From: Ignavibacteriales bacterium
GTDB lineage: Bacteria > Bacteroidota > Ignavibacteria > Ignavibacteriales > Ignavibacteriaceae
Direction of reading: 5' to 3'
Length of the DNA: 64,000 nucleotides
Assembly (NCBI GenBank): GCA_016707115.1
Contig: JADJIH010000003.1
Location: 124,001-188,000 of the forward strand
Below the pieces are notes generated by a model. It was not told the origin of the DNA. It ran no database searches and saw only the letters and a program-made list of their open reading frames with translations. Below, piece after piece: positions 36,774 through 45,930 of the stretch. A program made the position numbers and the translations under genes. Within the stretch, counting starts at the first letter, position 1. Every line of letters starts with the position of its first letter.

Positions 36774-37340
36774 ATGAAAATTTTAGTCATAGACAATTAC
36801 GACTCGTTTACATTTAATCTGGTTCAGCAACTTGGTAAATTTAGTTGTAAAGTGATTGTAAAACGTAACGACGCAGTTTCAGTAAGCGATATTATTAAAA
36901 TTAAACCGGATAAAATTCTTATCTCACCAGGTCCAAAACGGCCTGAAGTAGCTGCAATCTCATTAGAAGTTATCAGACTATTAGGTTCATCAATACCAAT
37001 TCTTGGAGTCTGTCTTGGTCATCAAGCAATAGCTATATGCTTTGGTGGAAAAGTAATAAAAGCCACAAAACCTGTACATGGAATAACTTCAAAAGTTGCT
37101 CACGACAGTAAGTTTATCTTTAAAGGAATTCAACAAAATATTAATGTAATGAGATATCACTCTTTAATTGTTGAAAAAGAATCATTCCCAAACGACCTAG
37201 AAGTTACTGCACAATCTGATGATGGAATAATTATGGGACTCCGTCACAAGTCCTTACCAATTCAAGGAATTCAATTTCATCCTGAATCGATACTAACCGA
37301 ATTTGGAGATGATATAATAAATAACTGGTTACAATCTTAA
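36774..37340 (+). CDS. Glutamine amidotransferase of anthranilate/aminodeoxychorismate synthase
   Basis: A 188-residue class I glutamine amidotransferase (TrpG/PabA). The nucleophile Cys is in GVCLGHQAIA, and the His-Glu dyad is FHPESIL near the C-terminus. The N-terminal LVIDNYDSFTFNLVQQLG is the family start. It supplies ammonia to anthranilate synthase or ADC synthase. No trpE or pabB lies nearby, so which of the two it serves (possibly both) is undecided. Confidence 0.93.
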   Translation: MKILVIDNYDSFTFNLVQQLGKFSCKVIVKRNDAVSVSDIIKIKPDKILISPGPKRPEVAAISLEVIRLLGSSIPILGVCLGHQAIAICFGGKVIKATKPVHGITSKVAHDSKFIFKGIQQNINVMRYHSLIVEKESFPNDLEVTAQSDDGIIMGLRHKSLPIQGIQFHPESILTEFGDDIINNWLQS

Positions 37341-37354
37341 AAAAACACAACTAT

Positions 37355-37810
37355 TTATTCAACTCTAACTATCATTTCAATTTCAACAGAAGCGTTAAGC
37401 GGAAGAGCAGTAACTCCTACAGCACTGCGAACATGCTTTCCTGTTTCACCAAATATTTTTCCAATTAATTCTGAAGCACCATTTGCAACTTTAGGCTGCG
37501 CTGTAAAATCTGCAGTGCTTGCAACAAAAACCGTTAGTTTCACAACTTCAATTATTTTATCAAGATTACCAATTACGTCTTTAACAGCTGCCAAACAGTT
37601 TAGCGCACAAATTTGTGCAGCTTTTTGTCCTTCTTCTTCTGAAAGATCAGATCCTACTTTTCCTGTATAATTAATAACTCCGTTAACTAAAGGCACCTGC
37701 CCGGAAGTCATAACTAAATTACCGACTTGCTTAGCTGGGATATACGCAGCTAACGGTTTTGCAACCGCTGGAAGCTCAAAACCAAGCTCTTTTATTTTTT
37801 CTTCTATCAT
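37355..37810 (-). CDS. RidA family protein (longer YjgF-type)
   Basis: A 151-residue RidA/YER057c-type protein. Visible family segments are VMTSGQVPLVNG, CALNCLAAVKDVIGNLDKIIEVVKLTVFV, HVRSAVGVTALPLNASVEIEMIVRVE. RidA proteins hydrolyse reactive enamine/imine intermediates from PLP enzymes; the conserved Arg of that activity appears to be in HVRSAVG. Slightly longer than E. coli RidA, as in the YoaB/aspartate-type subgroup. Confidence 0.9.
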   Translation of the reverse strand: MIEEKIKELGFELPAVAKPLAAYIPAKQVGNLVMTSGQVPLVNGVINYTGKVGSDLSEEEGQKAAQICALNCLAAVKDVIGNLDKIIEVVKLTVFVASTADFTAQPKVANGASELIGKIFGETGKHVRSAVGVTALPLNASVEIEMIVRVE

Positions 37811-37830
37811 AATAACTCCTTATGTCTAAA

Positions 37831-37848
37831 TAATTTTTCTTTAAATTT
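37831..37848 (+). promoter_or_regulatory. Possible Bacteroidota-type -7 element before mazG
   Basis: TAAATTTG within this stretch matches the TAnnTTTG -7 consensus and is about 35 bases before the mazG start. The -33 partner is not obvious, so confidence is low. Confidence 0.3.
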
Positions 37849-37879
37849 GTTTAGAACCTAATTATTAAAAGGAAACCTA

Positions 37880-38683
37880 ATGACTGAAAGTAAATTTACA
37901 GAATTTGTAGAGATTGTTAAAAGATTAAGAAAAGAATGTCCTTGGGATAGAGAACAAACAAATGATTCCATTAAAGCAAACACTATTGAAGAGGCTTACG
38001 AAGTTGTTGAAGCTATTGATAATAAGGATTTTGGAGAATTGAAAAAAGAGTTAGGTGATCTATTACTTCACGTGGTTTTCCATACTCAGATAGCCGAAGA
38101 GGAAAATCATTTTACAATAAATGATGTTATTGATTCCATTCAGGAAAAGTTGATTAGAAGACATCCGCATGTTTTTGGTGAAACTAAAGTTGCAGATTCC
38201 AACGAAGTAAAAAAGAACTGGGAAGAAATTAAACTTAGCGAAGGACGTGAATCTGTTCTTGATGGAGTTCCCCATAAATTACCGGCCTTGCAAAGGGCTC
38301 ATCGATTACAGGAAAAAGCTGCTAAAGTTGGATTTGATTGGGAAAAGAAGGAAGATGTTTGGAAAAAAGTTATAGAAGAGATTGAAGAAATGCATGAGAT
38401 TGAAAATATAAAGTCTCAAACCTCAGTTAAAAAAGACTTAAAAGAATTAAACCTGAAATTAGAAAAAGAAGTTGGTGATGTTTTTTTTGCGTTGGTTAAT
38501 TATGCAAGATTTCTTGGTATAAATCCTGAGGATGCTTTAAGACTTACTAATGAAAAATTTATTAAAAGATTTAATTATGTGCAGCAAAAAGTGAGAGAAA
38601 CAGGCAAAGCAATAAATGAATCAAATCTTGAGGAGATGGATAAATTTTGGAATGAAAGTAAGAAACTGAATGGTTTTGATTAA
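37880..38683 (+). CDS. mazG: Nucleoside triphosphate pyrophosphohydrolase MazG
   Basis: A 267-residue MazG that hydrolyses nucleoside triphosphates to monophosphates. Both MazG domains are present: ECPWDREQT and EEAYEVVEAI, LKKELGDLLLHVVFHTQIAEEE with the metal-binding acidic residues, then the second domain from about residue 150 with LEKEVGDVFFALVNYARF. Full length. An AAAGGAAACCTA ribosome site precedes the ATG. It converges on phoH with a four-base overlap of stops. Confidence 0.96.
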   Translation: MTESKFTEFVEIVKRLRKECPWDREQTNDSIKANTIEEAYEVVEAIDNKDFGELKKELGDLLLHVVFHTQIAEEENHFTINDVIDSIQEKLIRRHPHVFGETKVADSNEVKKNWEEIKLSEGRESVLDGVPHKLPALQRAHRLQEKAAKVGFDWEKKEDVWKKVIEEIEEMHEIENIKSQTSVKKDLKELNLKLEKEVGDVFFALVNYARFLGINPEDALRLTNEKFIKRFNYVQQKVRETGKAINESNLEEMDKFWNESKKLNGFD

Positions 38684-39642
38684 CTTTTACCATTACCATT
38701 AAATTTATCGTAAGCATCAATAATATCTTTTACTAATTTGTGCCTTACTACATCGTCTCTGTCAAAATAAACAAAGCCTACACCGGTTATTCCGCTTAAT
38801 ATTTCTTTAGCTTGAATCAAACCGCTTTTTGATTTAGAAGGTAAATCAATCTGAGTAATATCGCCGGTAATTATGGCTTTAGAATTTGCACCTAGACGAG
38901 TTAAAAACATTTTCATCTGAACATCGGTCGCATTCTGTGCTTCATCTAGGATTACAAAAGCATTGTTCAGGGTTCTACCCCGCATATAAGCCAATGGTAC
39001 AATTTCTACAATATTTTTTTCTATATAACCTTTTAATTTCTCTGAAGGCATCATATCATCCAGTGCATCATATAATGGGCGAAGATATGGATCTATCTTA
39101 TCCTGAAAATCACCAGGTAAAAACCCTAGACTCTCACCAGCCTCAACGGCTGGCCGAGCAAGTACTATTCTTTTTACGATACCTCTTTTGAGAGCAGAAA
39201 CCGCTAAAGCTACAGCCAGATAAGTTTTGCCCGTGCCTGCAGGTCCTATAGCAAAACAAATATCATTTTTATTGGCAGTCTGAAAATATTGTTTTTGTCC
39301 AGGCGTTTTGGCTTTTACAACATCGTTTTTAGTGTACAGAACTATCGAATCAAATTCTTCTTCGTTGATTATTTCTTTTCCTTCAACGGTGAGATTTAAG
39401 ATGGTTTCGACATCATTTCTATTTAATCTGCCACTTGTATTGAGAACGTAAGCCATTTCTTTTATAACTTTTTCTACCAGCTCAACTTCCTCAAGAACAC
39501 CTTTAATATTCACAATATCACCACGTACACTTATAGTTGAATTAAAGCGGTCCTCTAGAATATTAAGATTTGCGTCGTTCACTCCAAGAAGTGTGAGCAT
39601 ATCAATTCCGTTAAGTGTTATTTTTTTTTCTGCTGTAGTCAT
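38680..39642 (-). CDS. phoH: PhoH-like ATPase
   Basis: A 320-residue PhoH-family protein with a KH-like N-terminal region and P-loop ATPase. The Walker A motif is FAIGPAGTGKTYLAVA and the Walker B VILDEAQNATDVQMKMFL; TGDITQIDLP follows. Bacterial PhoH2-type proteins are RNA helicase/ATPases often grouped with ybeY; ybeY is not in this window. A terminator of the upstream LysM gene lies just before its start. Confidence 0.93.
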   Translation of the reverse strand: MTTAEKKITLNGIDMLTLLGVNDANLNILEDRFNSTISVRGDIVNIKGVLEEVELVEKVIKEMAYVLNTSGRLNRNDVETILNLTVEGKEIINEEEFDSIVLYTKNDVVKAKTPGQKQYFQTANKNDICFAIGPAGTGKTYLAVALAVSALKRGIVKRIVLARPAVEAGESLGFLPGDFQDKIDPYLRPLYDALDDMMPSEKLKGYIEKNIVEIVPLAYMRGRTLNNAFVILDEAQNATDVQMKMFLTRLGANSKAIITGDITQIDLPSKSKSGLIQAKEILSGITGVGFVYFDRDDVVRHKLVKDIIDAYDKFNGNGKS

Positions 39643-39661
39643 TTTCAGATTTAAATATAAA

Positions 39662-39689
39662 AAGCCCTCATCAATAAAGATAAGGGCTT
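39662..39689 (-). terminator. Rho-independent terminator after the LysM gene
   Basis: A 7-bp stem AAGCCCT / AGGGCTT with a 14-base loop lies 29 bases beyond the stop on the minus strand and is followed by T residues. Confidence 0.75.
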
Positions 39690-39718
39690 ACAATAAATTT
39701 AAGAGAACAAGAAATCAA

Positions 39719-40396
39719 TTATTGAACAGGAGCTGGTTTATAATTTACTCTTAGTTTCTCATATTTTGATTTTTCTTCTTCAGTTAGATTAGGGATCTTA
39801 AAAGTTTGATTTGGGAAAATCAAATCTGGATTCTTAATCTGGTCTCTGTTTGCTTGATAAATTACTGGCCAAGCAAATCCATTACCATAATGTTCTTTTT
39901 TCTTTGCTATATTCCAAAGACAATCACCTTTTACTACTGAGTAGCTGATATCTGTTGGAGCCTCAACCCAATTGTCTAGGTCTTTTTGCATTTGATTGTG
40001 AACTTTGTTGTAGAATTCTGGTAATGCAGAAATTTTATTCATTTTAAGTGTGTTAAGATCAGTTTGTCTGTCAGTTTTTGGACCTTCTTTTCTTTTGATC
40101 TTACCATCTAATTCATTAACAGCTTTTCTGTAGTTGTTAACATCATTACGTGTAGCACCAACTATTTGATATAATTCGTCGATGCATTCTTCAGGATCCT
40201 GAAGATCCATAGCTTTAAGATTGTCGATATCGCTCTTTAAAGCAGCGATTTCATTTTCGAGAGCTACTTTTTTATCTTTATAAGTAGCCATTTCAGATTC
40301 CCATTGCTCTTCAGTCATTTTTTCCTGTGCAAAATTTACAGCAGTGAATAGAAGAAGCAAGGAAACTATTCCTAATAATTTTACTCTAAAATTCAT
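39719..40396 (-). CDS. Secreted LysM-domain protein with coiled-coil region
   Basis: A 225-residue exported protein. Signal peptide residues 1-23 (ending NFAQ), then a Lys/Glu-rich helical coiled-coil segment (about 25-130), then a C-terminal LysM domain (about 155-212: YSVVKGDCLWNIAKKK to LIFPNQTFKIP) that should bind peptidoglycan. It follows a small coiled-coil lipoprotein, and the pair could act in cell-envelope maintenance. Ends at a terminator. Confidence 0.9.
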   Translation of the reverse strand: MNFRVKLLGIVSLLLLFTAVNFAQEKMTEEQWESEMATYKDKKVALENEIAALKSDIDNLKAMDLQDPEECIDELYQIVGATRNDVNNYRKAVNELDGKIKRKEGPKTDRQTDLNTLKMNKISALPEFYNKVHNQMQKDLDNWVEAPTDISYSVVKGDCLWNIAKKKEHYGNGFAWPVIYQANRDQIKNPDLIFPNQTFKIPNLTEEEKSKYEKLRVNYKPAPVQ

Positions 40397-40438
40397 TATT
40401 ATTTCCTCTTAATATATTTAAAAATCATTTATTAATTG

Positions 40439-40714
40439 TTATTTAGGCAATTTTTGCAAGTTAGCTCTTGCTTCTTCCTTTTGCTTTTCGCATTCAGCAA
40501 GTTTTCTGTTTGTTTCTTCTATTTGAGCTTCAAGTTTAGCTCTTTCATCTTTTAATGAATTTGCTTCTGCTTCAAGAGAAGTAGTTAGGCTTTTAAGATC
40601 GCTCAATTCTTTTATTTGAGCATCACTTAATCCGCCGCATCCGCTAAAGAAGGCAGTAGTAAGTGCGATACTGCCGAAAAAAACGGCAGTTCTCAATGAT
40701 TTTGTTATGTTCAT
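40439..40714 (-). CDS. Small coiled-coil lipoprotein (Lpp-like)
   Basis: A 91-residue lipoprotein with the lipobox FSGC (Cys26) after the signal peptide. The mature part is a single heptad-patterned helix (about residues 30-88, rich in Leu, Glu, Lys) as in Braun-type lipoproteins, but the sequence is not a clear Lpp homologue. A strong ribosome site (CGGAGGTATCGA) precedes the ATG. Probably co-transcribed with the LysM gene. Confidence 0.75.
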   Translation of the reverse strand: MNITKSLRTAVFFGSIALTTAFFSGCGGLSDAQIKELSDLKSLTTSLEAEANSLKDERAKLEAQIEETNRKLAECEKQKEEARANLQKLPK

Positions 40715-41021
40715 TCGATACCTCCGAATATATATGGTTAGTGATTAAATATTAGTAAAATAGTTTTTTTTCGTAAAGAACACATATTGTCTTAATGCAA
40801 TTTATATAAAAAAATGAATTAAAGAAACCTTGTGATCAACAATTATGTTATTTTTTTAGGACAGAAAAGTCGCCTTAAAACAATACTAAAAAACACAATG
40901 TATTCATTTAGATTTCCCTGATAAACTAAGTTATGCACGCAAAGAAAATAATTCAATCAAGCAAAGGGATGAAAAAAGAGCTACATCTTTGGAGTGAATA
41001 AAACTCACCCTTTGATAATAT
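40715..41021. other. Intergenic region with nothing recognised
   Basis: A 307-base AT-rich stretch upstream of the Lpp-like gene and downstream of radC. I see no reading frame, tRNA, palindromic repeat or strong terminator; it presumably contains the lipoprotein promoter. Confidence 0.5.
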
Positions 41022-41702
41022 TCAGATCAACCGTCTTTCAACAAAACTTGTATAAGAACTTCCAGCAATTATTATATGATCAAAAACCGGGATATCCATC
41101 ATTTTACCTGCTTCTACAATTTTTCTAGTTATGGAAATATCTTCATTACTCGGTTCAGGGTTCTCACTAGGATGATTATGTATAAGGATTATACTTGCAG
41201 AATTATTCTCAATAGCTGTTTTGAAAATTTCACGTGGATGAACAACACTTGAGTTAAGGTTGCCTAACGAAATTTTTTCATATCTAATTATTTTATTTGC
41301 AGAGCTAAGACAAACAACTATAAACTGTTCTTTTAATTCATCTCTTAAGAGTGGAATGAATATATCAGCAACATCAGCAGGCGAAGTGATTTTTTTCTGA
41401 GAAAACCATTTCGCTTGTGATAAAATTCTTCTGCTTATTTCAAACGCTGCTAATAATGTTGCAGCTTTGTCTTTGCCTATTCCAGATGTTTTTATAAGCT
41501 CCGCAGATGATTTTGAGGCAAGCTGTGCAAGATTACTTTCTTTTGCAATTATTTCCTGCGACATAGCAATAACAGATTTGCCCTTTGTGCCTGTCCTTAG
41601 AAGAATTGCTATTAATTCTGCATCAGTTAAATTTTGCGGCCCACGCAGCAATAATTTTTCGCGAGGTCTGTCATCTATAGGTAGGTCTTTTACTTTAGAC
41701 AT
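41022..41702 (-). CDS. radC: RadC/JAB domain protein
   Basis: A 226-residue RadC protein. An N-terminal helix-hairpin-helix part (about 45-80, SSAELIKTSGIGKDKAATLLAAF) is followed by the MPN/JAMM domain with the metal-binding HNHPSENPEPSNEDI. Despite the name, a DNA repair role is not established for the family. It is the last gene of a run: guaA, TPR protein, substrate-binding protein, radC. Confidence 0.92.
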   Translation of the reverse strand: MSKVKDLPIDDRPREKLLLRGPQNLTDAELIAILLRTGTKGKSVIAMSQEIIAKESNLAQLASKSSAELIKTSGIGKDKAATLLAAFEISRRILSQAKWFSQKKITSPADVADIFIPLLRDELKEQFIVVCLSSANKIIRYEKISLGNLNSSVVHPREIFKTAIENNSASIILIHNHPSENPEPSNEDISITRKIVEAGKMMDIPVFDHIIIAGSSYTSFVERRLI

Positions 41703-41716
41703 AACTCCCCTTTCAG

Positions 41717-43435
41717 CTAGTATCCTGATCGGAATTTATCAACCAGTTCAAAAACTCCGTCGTTAAACCTTACAATATTTATGAACTTATTGCTTCTGTC
41801 CAGATCAAATGAAATGTTGTTGTGAAAACCAGTTACACTTATTCCAGATTCCATTTTATACTTAATATTTTTCCTTGTCGGATCAATATTCCTGAGAACT
41901 GTTAATATGTATTTTGCAGTATCGTAGCCATATAAAACATTTCTATTGATTTCCATTCCGGAAATTTTTTTAAACAATGATGAAAATTGCATAAACTCGT
42001 TATCATTAAAATCTATAAAATAATCCGAGTCAAAAGTAAGTTTATTGCTGATTTCAGGTGATGATTCGAAACCTTTCCCTAGAAACCAATCTTGATTTCC
42101 ATAAATATCAATATTTAATCCACTCTGAACCATCTGCGAAAGAATAGCTTTTGCATCACTCCCATCAGATATAGGTGCGTAAATTCCACCAATTGAACTT
42201 GAAATTGATGTGATCCTGGTCATCTGCTCGGCGAGTGAAAAACTTTTGCTCTTATAAGTTTCTTTGGCTGCAATTTTTCCACCCAGCCGTTCAAACTCTT
42301 GAGAGAAACTTGCTGCAAGTAATGGGGAATATCCTTCAATAGAATTTAGCACAGCTAAACTTCTTTTATTTTCAACGTAGTATAGGTACTGTGCAAATAT
42401 TTTTCCACGATCAGTTAAAGATGGATTTGCCTGATAAAATTTTTCACTTAATGAAACTAAATCATCATCTGTTGCCGTGGGTGAAATTAGGCAAAGATTA
42501 GATCGATCAATTTCTTTAAGAGCATTTCTAACATCATCACTAAAAACAGGGCCAATTATACACCGAACATCATTGTTTTCAATAAAATTATTTGCGGCTT
42601 CAATTATTTTTGTTTTATCCCTTTGAATATCACTAATCACTATTCCAATTTTTTCACTATGATCTGAATTATACTCATGAAAAGCATATTTTATGCCTTC
42701 CAGGATTTCTTTTGCCGCATCTATCTCTCTTCCATTCTCATCTGTCAATGATAGTAAAACTCCCACAATTGGATAAGTAGAGTTACTCTGCAAAGAACTA
42801 TAATTTTTTTTAAGATTAAGTGCTTCAACATATTCATCTGAACTAATATGCTTTGATGTAATTTCGCTGAATTTCTTCAGGGCATCAGCATTATCACCTT
42901 CAGCTAAATATAATTTGCCTGTTAATAGGAGCAGAAACGAAGTCAGTGCTGGATTTTTGTCAACTAGTTTTTCGACTTCAGAACTCTTCAAATTATTTAA
43001 AGCAATTTTTTCTGCAATAGATTTTGTCTCTTTCTTAAAAACAATTGAATTTGAAGATTCGAGAAAGTTAATGCAGGATTCAAATGCTTTATTATAATCC
43101 GATTGCTCAACATAATTTTTTATTAATAAATTTTTAACCTCATCAGCATATTTACTGTTGGGATATTTCAACAAAAAATTATTAGCGGACTTTTCAGCTT
43201 CAGTATATTTTTTTTGCTCAATTAAAATTTTTGATACAAAAAAACCAGACACACTATTTTTTGTATTGTTGTCTGTTCTGCTTTCAATCTTTTTAAAGAG
43301 ATCAAGTGCATCACTGTATTTTTTGGAATTATATAAACTAAGTGCTTTATCAAAATCCTTATTGTTATCAACAGTTATGTTCTGAGGATATAAAGCTGAA
43401 ATAGCGATAATTAAAATTAATAGTAATCTTTTCAT
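41717..43435 (-). CDS. Periplasmic binding-fold protein with N-terminal TPRs (LpoA/LppC-like)
   Basis: A 572-residue exported protein with signal peptide residues 1-17. About residues 25-205 are tetratricopeptide-like helices. About 215-570 form a type I periplasmic-binding-protein fold (PIVGVLLSLTDENGREIDAAKEILEGIK, then CIIGPVFSDDV and a YGYDTAKYILTVL end). This order matches LpoA/LppC penicillin-binding-protein activators and branched-chain amino-acid binding proteins; no ABC permease is nearby, so the former is more plausible. Confidence 0.75.
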   Translation of the reverse strand: MKRLLLILIIAISALYPQNITVDNNKDFDKALSLYNSKKYSDALDLFKKIESRTDNNTKNSVSGFFVSKILIEQKKYTEAEKSANNFLLKYPNSKYADEVKNLLIKNYVEQSDYNKAFESCINFLESSNSIVFKKETKSIAEKIALNNLKSSEVEKLVDKNPALTSFLLLLTGKLYLAEGDNADALKKFSEITSKHISSDEYVEALNLKKNYSSLQSNSTYPIVGVLLSLTDENGREIDAAKEILEGIKYAFHEYNSDHSEKIGIVISDIQRDKTKIIEAANNFIENNDVRCIIGPVFSDDVRNALKEIDRSNLCLISPTATDDDLVSLSEKFYQANPSLTDRGKIFAQYLYYVENKRSLAVLNSIEGYSPLLAASFSQEFERLGGKIAAKETYKSKSFSLAEQMTRITSISSSIGGIYAPISDGSDAKAILSQMVQSGLNIDIYGNQDWFLGKGFESSPEISNKLTFDSDYFIDFNDNEFMQFSSLFKKISGMEINRNVLYGYDTAKYILTVLRNIDPTRKNIKYKMESGISVTGFHNNISFDLDRSNKFINIVRFNDGVFELVDKFRSGY

Positions 43436-43444
43436 AGCAATGTT

Positions 43445-44311
43445 TTATTTATTAAGAGCACCTTTTCCTGCAATCGCTGGTTGATATGCGGGGTCAGTCT
43501 GTAACGCAAGTTCAAAGAATAAATTTGCTTCTTCCATTTTTCTTTGCTTAAGAAAAGACTTTGCCAACAATGTATATATTTCTGCAGAAACCTCAGAACT
43601 TAAATCTATGAATTCAGAGAAATACTTTTCTGCTTTTTTAAAATCCTGCAGTTGATAATAAATCTTTCCTGCAAACTCCTGAACAGATGCATCTTTGGGA
43701 TTAAGTTTAAGGGCTTTTTGGATTGGATTAACTGCGTGAGTAAACATATCAAGACTGTAATAAACTTTTGCAAGGATCAAATTCAACTCCCAAAAATCAG
43801 AGTAAAGGTATTGTGCATTTGTTGCATAATTTAAAGCTGAATTATAATTACGCAGTTCATATTCAATTTTTGCAAGATAAAGATTTGCTTCCTGCTTAAG
43901 ATCATTTTTCTCATCAAAAGTTATAAAGTCTGCAAAATATTCCTTCGCAAGTTCAAACTCATTAAGCATCATATAAGAATATGCAATTAAAAATAATGCA
44001 GCAGGTGTAGTTTCAGAAATACTATTTAATATTTCAATTGCTTCAATCCACCTGGAATTTCTAAGAAGATACTGACCAAAGTATAAAGTGGCATCATTAT
44101 TATTTTTTAATCTAACTAGATTTGATAGAATGTTTTTTCCAGAATCAATAAACCCCATATCCTCATATAATTCTGCAAGGTGAAAGTAAATTTCCTCTCT
44201 TTCTGTTTCTTCTATAAGATTTAGATATACCTGAACAGCGTGAAGATTCTTACCTTCAGAAATAAAAGCTGAAGCCAGTTTGAGTTTAAATTTTATTCTT
44301 TCGTCGTCCAA
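43445..44311 (-). CDS. Tetratricopeptide repeat protein
   Basis: A 288-residue protein built of about seven TPR units (e.g. LAKIEYELRNYNSALNYATNA, IQKALKLNPKDASVQEFAGKIYY). There is no signal peptide or membrane segment. The start is TTG immediately after the guaA stop (TAATTG); no other start codon lies nearby and no clear ribosome site is present, so coupling to guaA translation is likely. Role unknown; partner is probably the binding-fold protein downstream. Confidence 0.8.
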   Translation of the reverse strand: MDDERIKFKLKLASAFISEGKNLHAVQVYLNLIEETEREEIYFHLAELYEDMGFIDSGKNILSNLVRLKNNNDATLYFGQYLLRNSRWIEAIEILNSISETTPAALFLIAYSYMMLNEFELAKEYFADFITFDEKNDLKQEANLYLAKIEYELRNYNSALNYATNAQYLYSDFWELNLILAKVYYSLDMFTHAVNPIQKALKLNPKDASVQEFAGKIYYQLQDFKKAEKYFSEFIDLSSEVSAEIYTLLAKSFLKQRKMEEANLFFELALQTDPAYQPAIAGKGALNK

Positions 44312-44848
44312 TTATTCCCATTCAATAGTTGCAGGAGGTTTAGAACTTATATCATAAACTACTCGGTTTACACCACGAACTTTATTAATGATTTTATTTG
44401 ACACATCAGACAAAAAATCGTGTTCGAAATTATACCAATCAGCAGTCATTCCATCCACAGATGTTACAGCACGTAGCGCAAGTACAAATTCATAAGTTCT
44501 CGCATCACCCATAACTCCTACAGATTGAACAGGCAGAAGGACGGCAAATGCCTGCCAGATTTCATTATATATTCCAGCACTTTTTATTGCGCTAATGTAA
44601 ATATCATCTGCTTCTTTTAAAATATCAAGTTTTTCTTGATCTACAGGACCAAGAATTCTAACAGCTAATCCCGGACCTGGAAATGGATGTCTTTCAATGA
44701 ATTCTTCAGGAATATTTAATTCCCTTCCAACATTTCTTACTTCATCCTTAAATAATGCACGAAAAGGTTCAATTAATTTAAGGTTCATCTTTTCCGGCAA
44801 TCCACCAACGTTATGATGTGTTTTAATTGTAACTGAAGCGCCCTTCAC
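44312..44848 (-). CDS. guaA: GMP synthase, C-terminal part (downstream of a frameshift)
   Basis: A 178-residue frame carrying the end of GuaA: the KTHHNVGGLPEKM loop, FKDEVRNVGRELNIPEE, HPFPGPGLAVRILG and the dimerisation domain ending ISSKPPATIEWE. It is in another frame from the N-terminal piece. The missing link DGAAFLVQGTLYPDVIESVS is encoded between 44849 and 44911 in this frame, so the real coding region starts at the frameshift and not at this Met. Confidence 0.9.
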   Translation of the reverse strand: MKGASVTIKTHHNVGGLPEKMNLKLIEPFRALFKDEVRNVGRELNIPEEFIERHPFPGPGLAVRILGPVDQEKLDILKEADDIYISAIKSAGIYNEIWQAFAVLLPVQSVGVMGDARTYEFVLALRAVTSVDGMTADWYNFEHDFLSDVSNKIINKVRGVNRVVYDISSKPPATIEWE

Positions 44849-44889
44849 TGAAACTGATTCAATTACATCAGGGTATAAAGTTCCCTGAA

Positions 44890-45855
44890 CTAGAAACGCA
44901 GCGCCATCAATCTTTTTGCTTCTTCTTCAAAAACTTCAATAAAAGTGTTGCCGATAATTCTTCTTTTTTGCTCAGGATCCGAAATACCTTGTAATTTACT
45001 TATAAATTTTTCTGAGGCATCTATATGAATGTGATTCAAATTCAATTTTTCATTAAAAATTTTTCCTATTTCATAACTTTCATTCTTACGCATCAAACCT
45101 GTGTCGATATGAATGCAAATTAAATTTTCACCAATCGCTTGCTTAACAAGAACTGCGGCTACTGTTGAATCAACACCACCGCTGAGAGCACAAATAACTT
45201 TTGCGTCACCAACTTTTTCTTTTATTTCCGCAATACTGTTTTCTATAAAATTATGTGAAGTCCAGTTGCCGCAGCATTTACAAATATCAAATAAAAAGTT
45301 ATGAATTATTTTTCTACCTTCATCTGTATGAACAACTTCCGGATGAAACTGTACACCATAAATTTTTACAGATTCGTTTGCCACAGCGCCAATCGGCGAG
45401 TGATCAGATTTTGCAATAATATCAAACCCATTTGGTAGTTCGGTTAGATAATCCCCATGACTCATCCAGACTTTTGATTCTAAACTTACATCTTGAAAAA
45501 GTGGGGAAGTCTTCACAACGTTTAAGATTGCTTTGCCGTATTCTCTATCTTTTGCAGGTTCAACTTTACCGCCAAGTTTTTTACTGATTAGCTGAAGACC
45601 GTAACAAATACCCAGAATTGGAACATTTATTTTTAAGATTCGTTCATCCAGATCAGGTGCATCTGTATCATAAACACTCATCGGTCCGCCGGAAAGAATA
45701 ATACCGGTTGGATTGAATTGTTTTATTTCTTCAAAAGTAATTTTGTGGGAATGAATTTCGGAATAAACATTGGCTTCTCTAACTCTCCTAGTAATTAGTT
45801 GTGTAAACTGAGAACCAAAATCTATTATTAGTATTTTTTCTTTTTGTTTCATCAA
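44890..45855 (-). CDS. guaA: GMP synthase, glutaminase and ATP-PPase part (upstream of a frameshift)
   Basis: Encodes the class I amidotransferase domain (Cys nucleophile in ILGICYGLQL, FHPEV dyad) and the ATP pyrophosphatase P-loop (ALSGGVDSTVAAV) of GuaA, which converts XMP to GMP. The frame ends MALRF after the run of five T at 44913-44917. Adding one base there gives KKIDGAAFLV and joins it to the 44312..44848 frame. GuaA is normally needed for growth without guanine, so a sequencing error is a serious possibility. Confidence 0.93.
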   Translation of the reverse strand: MMKQKEKILIIDFGSQFTQLITRRVREANVYSEIHSHKITFEEIKQFNPTGIILSGGPMSVYDTDAPDLDERILKINVPILGICYGLQLISKKLGGKVEPAKDREYGKAILNVVKTSPLFQDVSLESKVWMSHGDYLTELPNGFDIIAKSDHSPIGAVANESVKIYGVQFHPEVVHTDEGRKIIHNFLFDICKCCGNWTSHNFIENSIAEIKEKVGDAKVICALSGGVDSTVAAVLVKQAIGENLICIHIDTGLMRKNESYEIGKIFNEKLNLNHIHIDASEKFISKLQGISDPEQKRRIIGNTFIEVFEEEAKRLMALRF

Positions 45856-45880
45856 ATCTCTTTAATTTAAAATAAAAAAA

Positions 45881-45906
45881 ACAAAATCCGGTAAACCGAA
45901 TTTTGT
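45881..45906 (-). terminator. Terminator after gcvH
   Basis: An 11-bp stem ACAAAATCCGG / CCGAATTTTGT with one mismatch and a 4-base loop lies 24 bases past the gcvH stop. On the minus strand it is followed by a run of T. Confidence 0.7.
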
Positions 45907-45930
45907 TTTTAAAGTTTTCAAAGAAAATTA

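Noticed and set aside
44880..44925. Programmed -1 frameshift site in guaA
   Set aside because: The bases (CAAAAAGA on the coding strand) do not form a standard slippery heptamer and the A-site codon would not re-pair, so an error or mutation is preferred.
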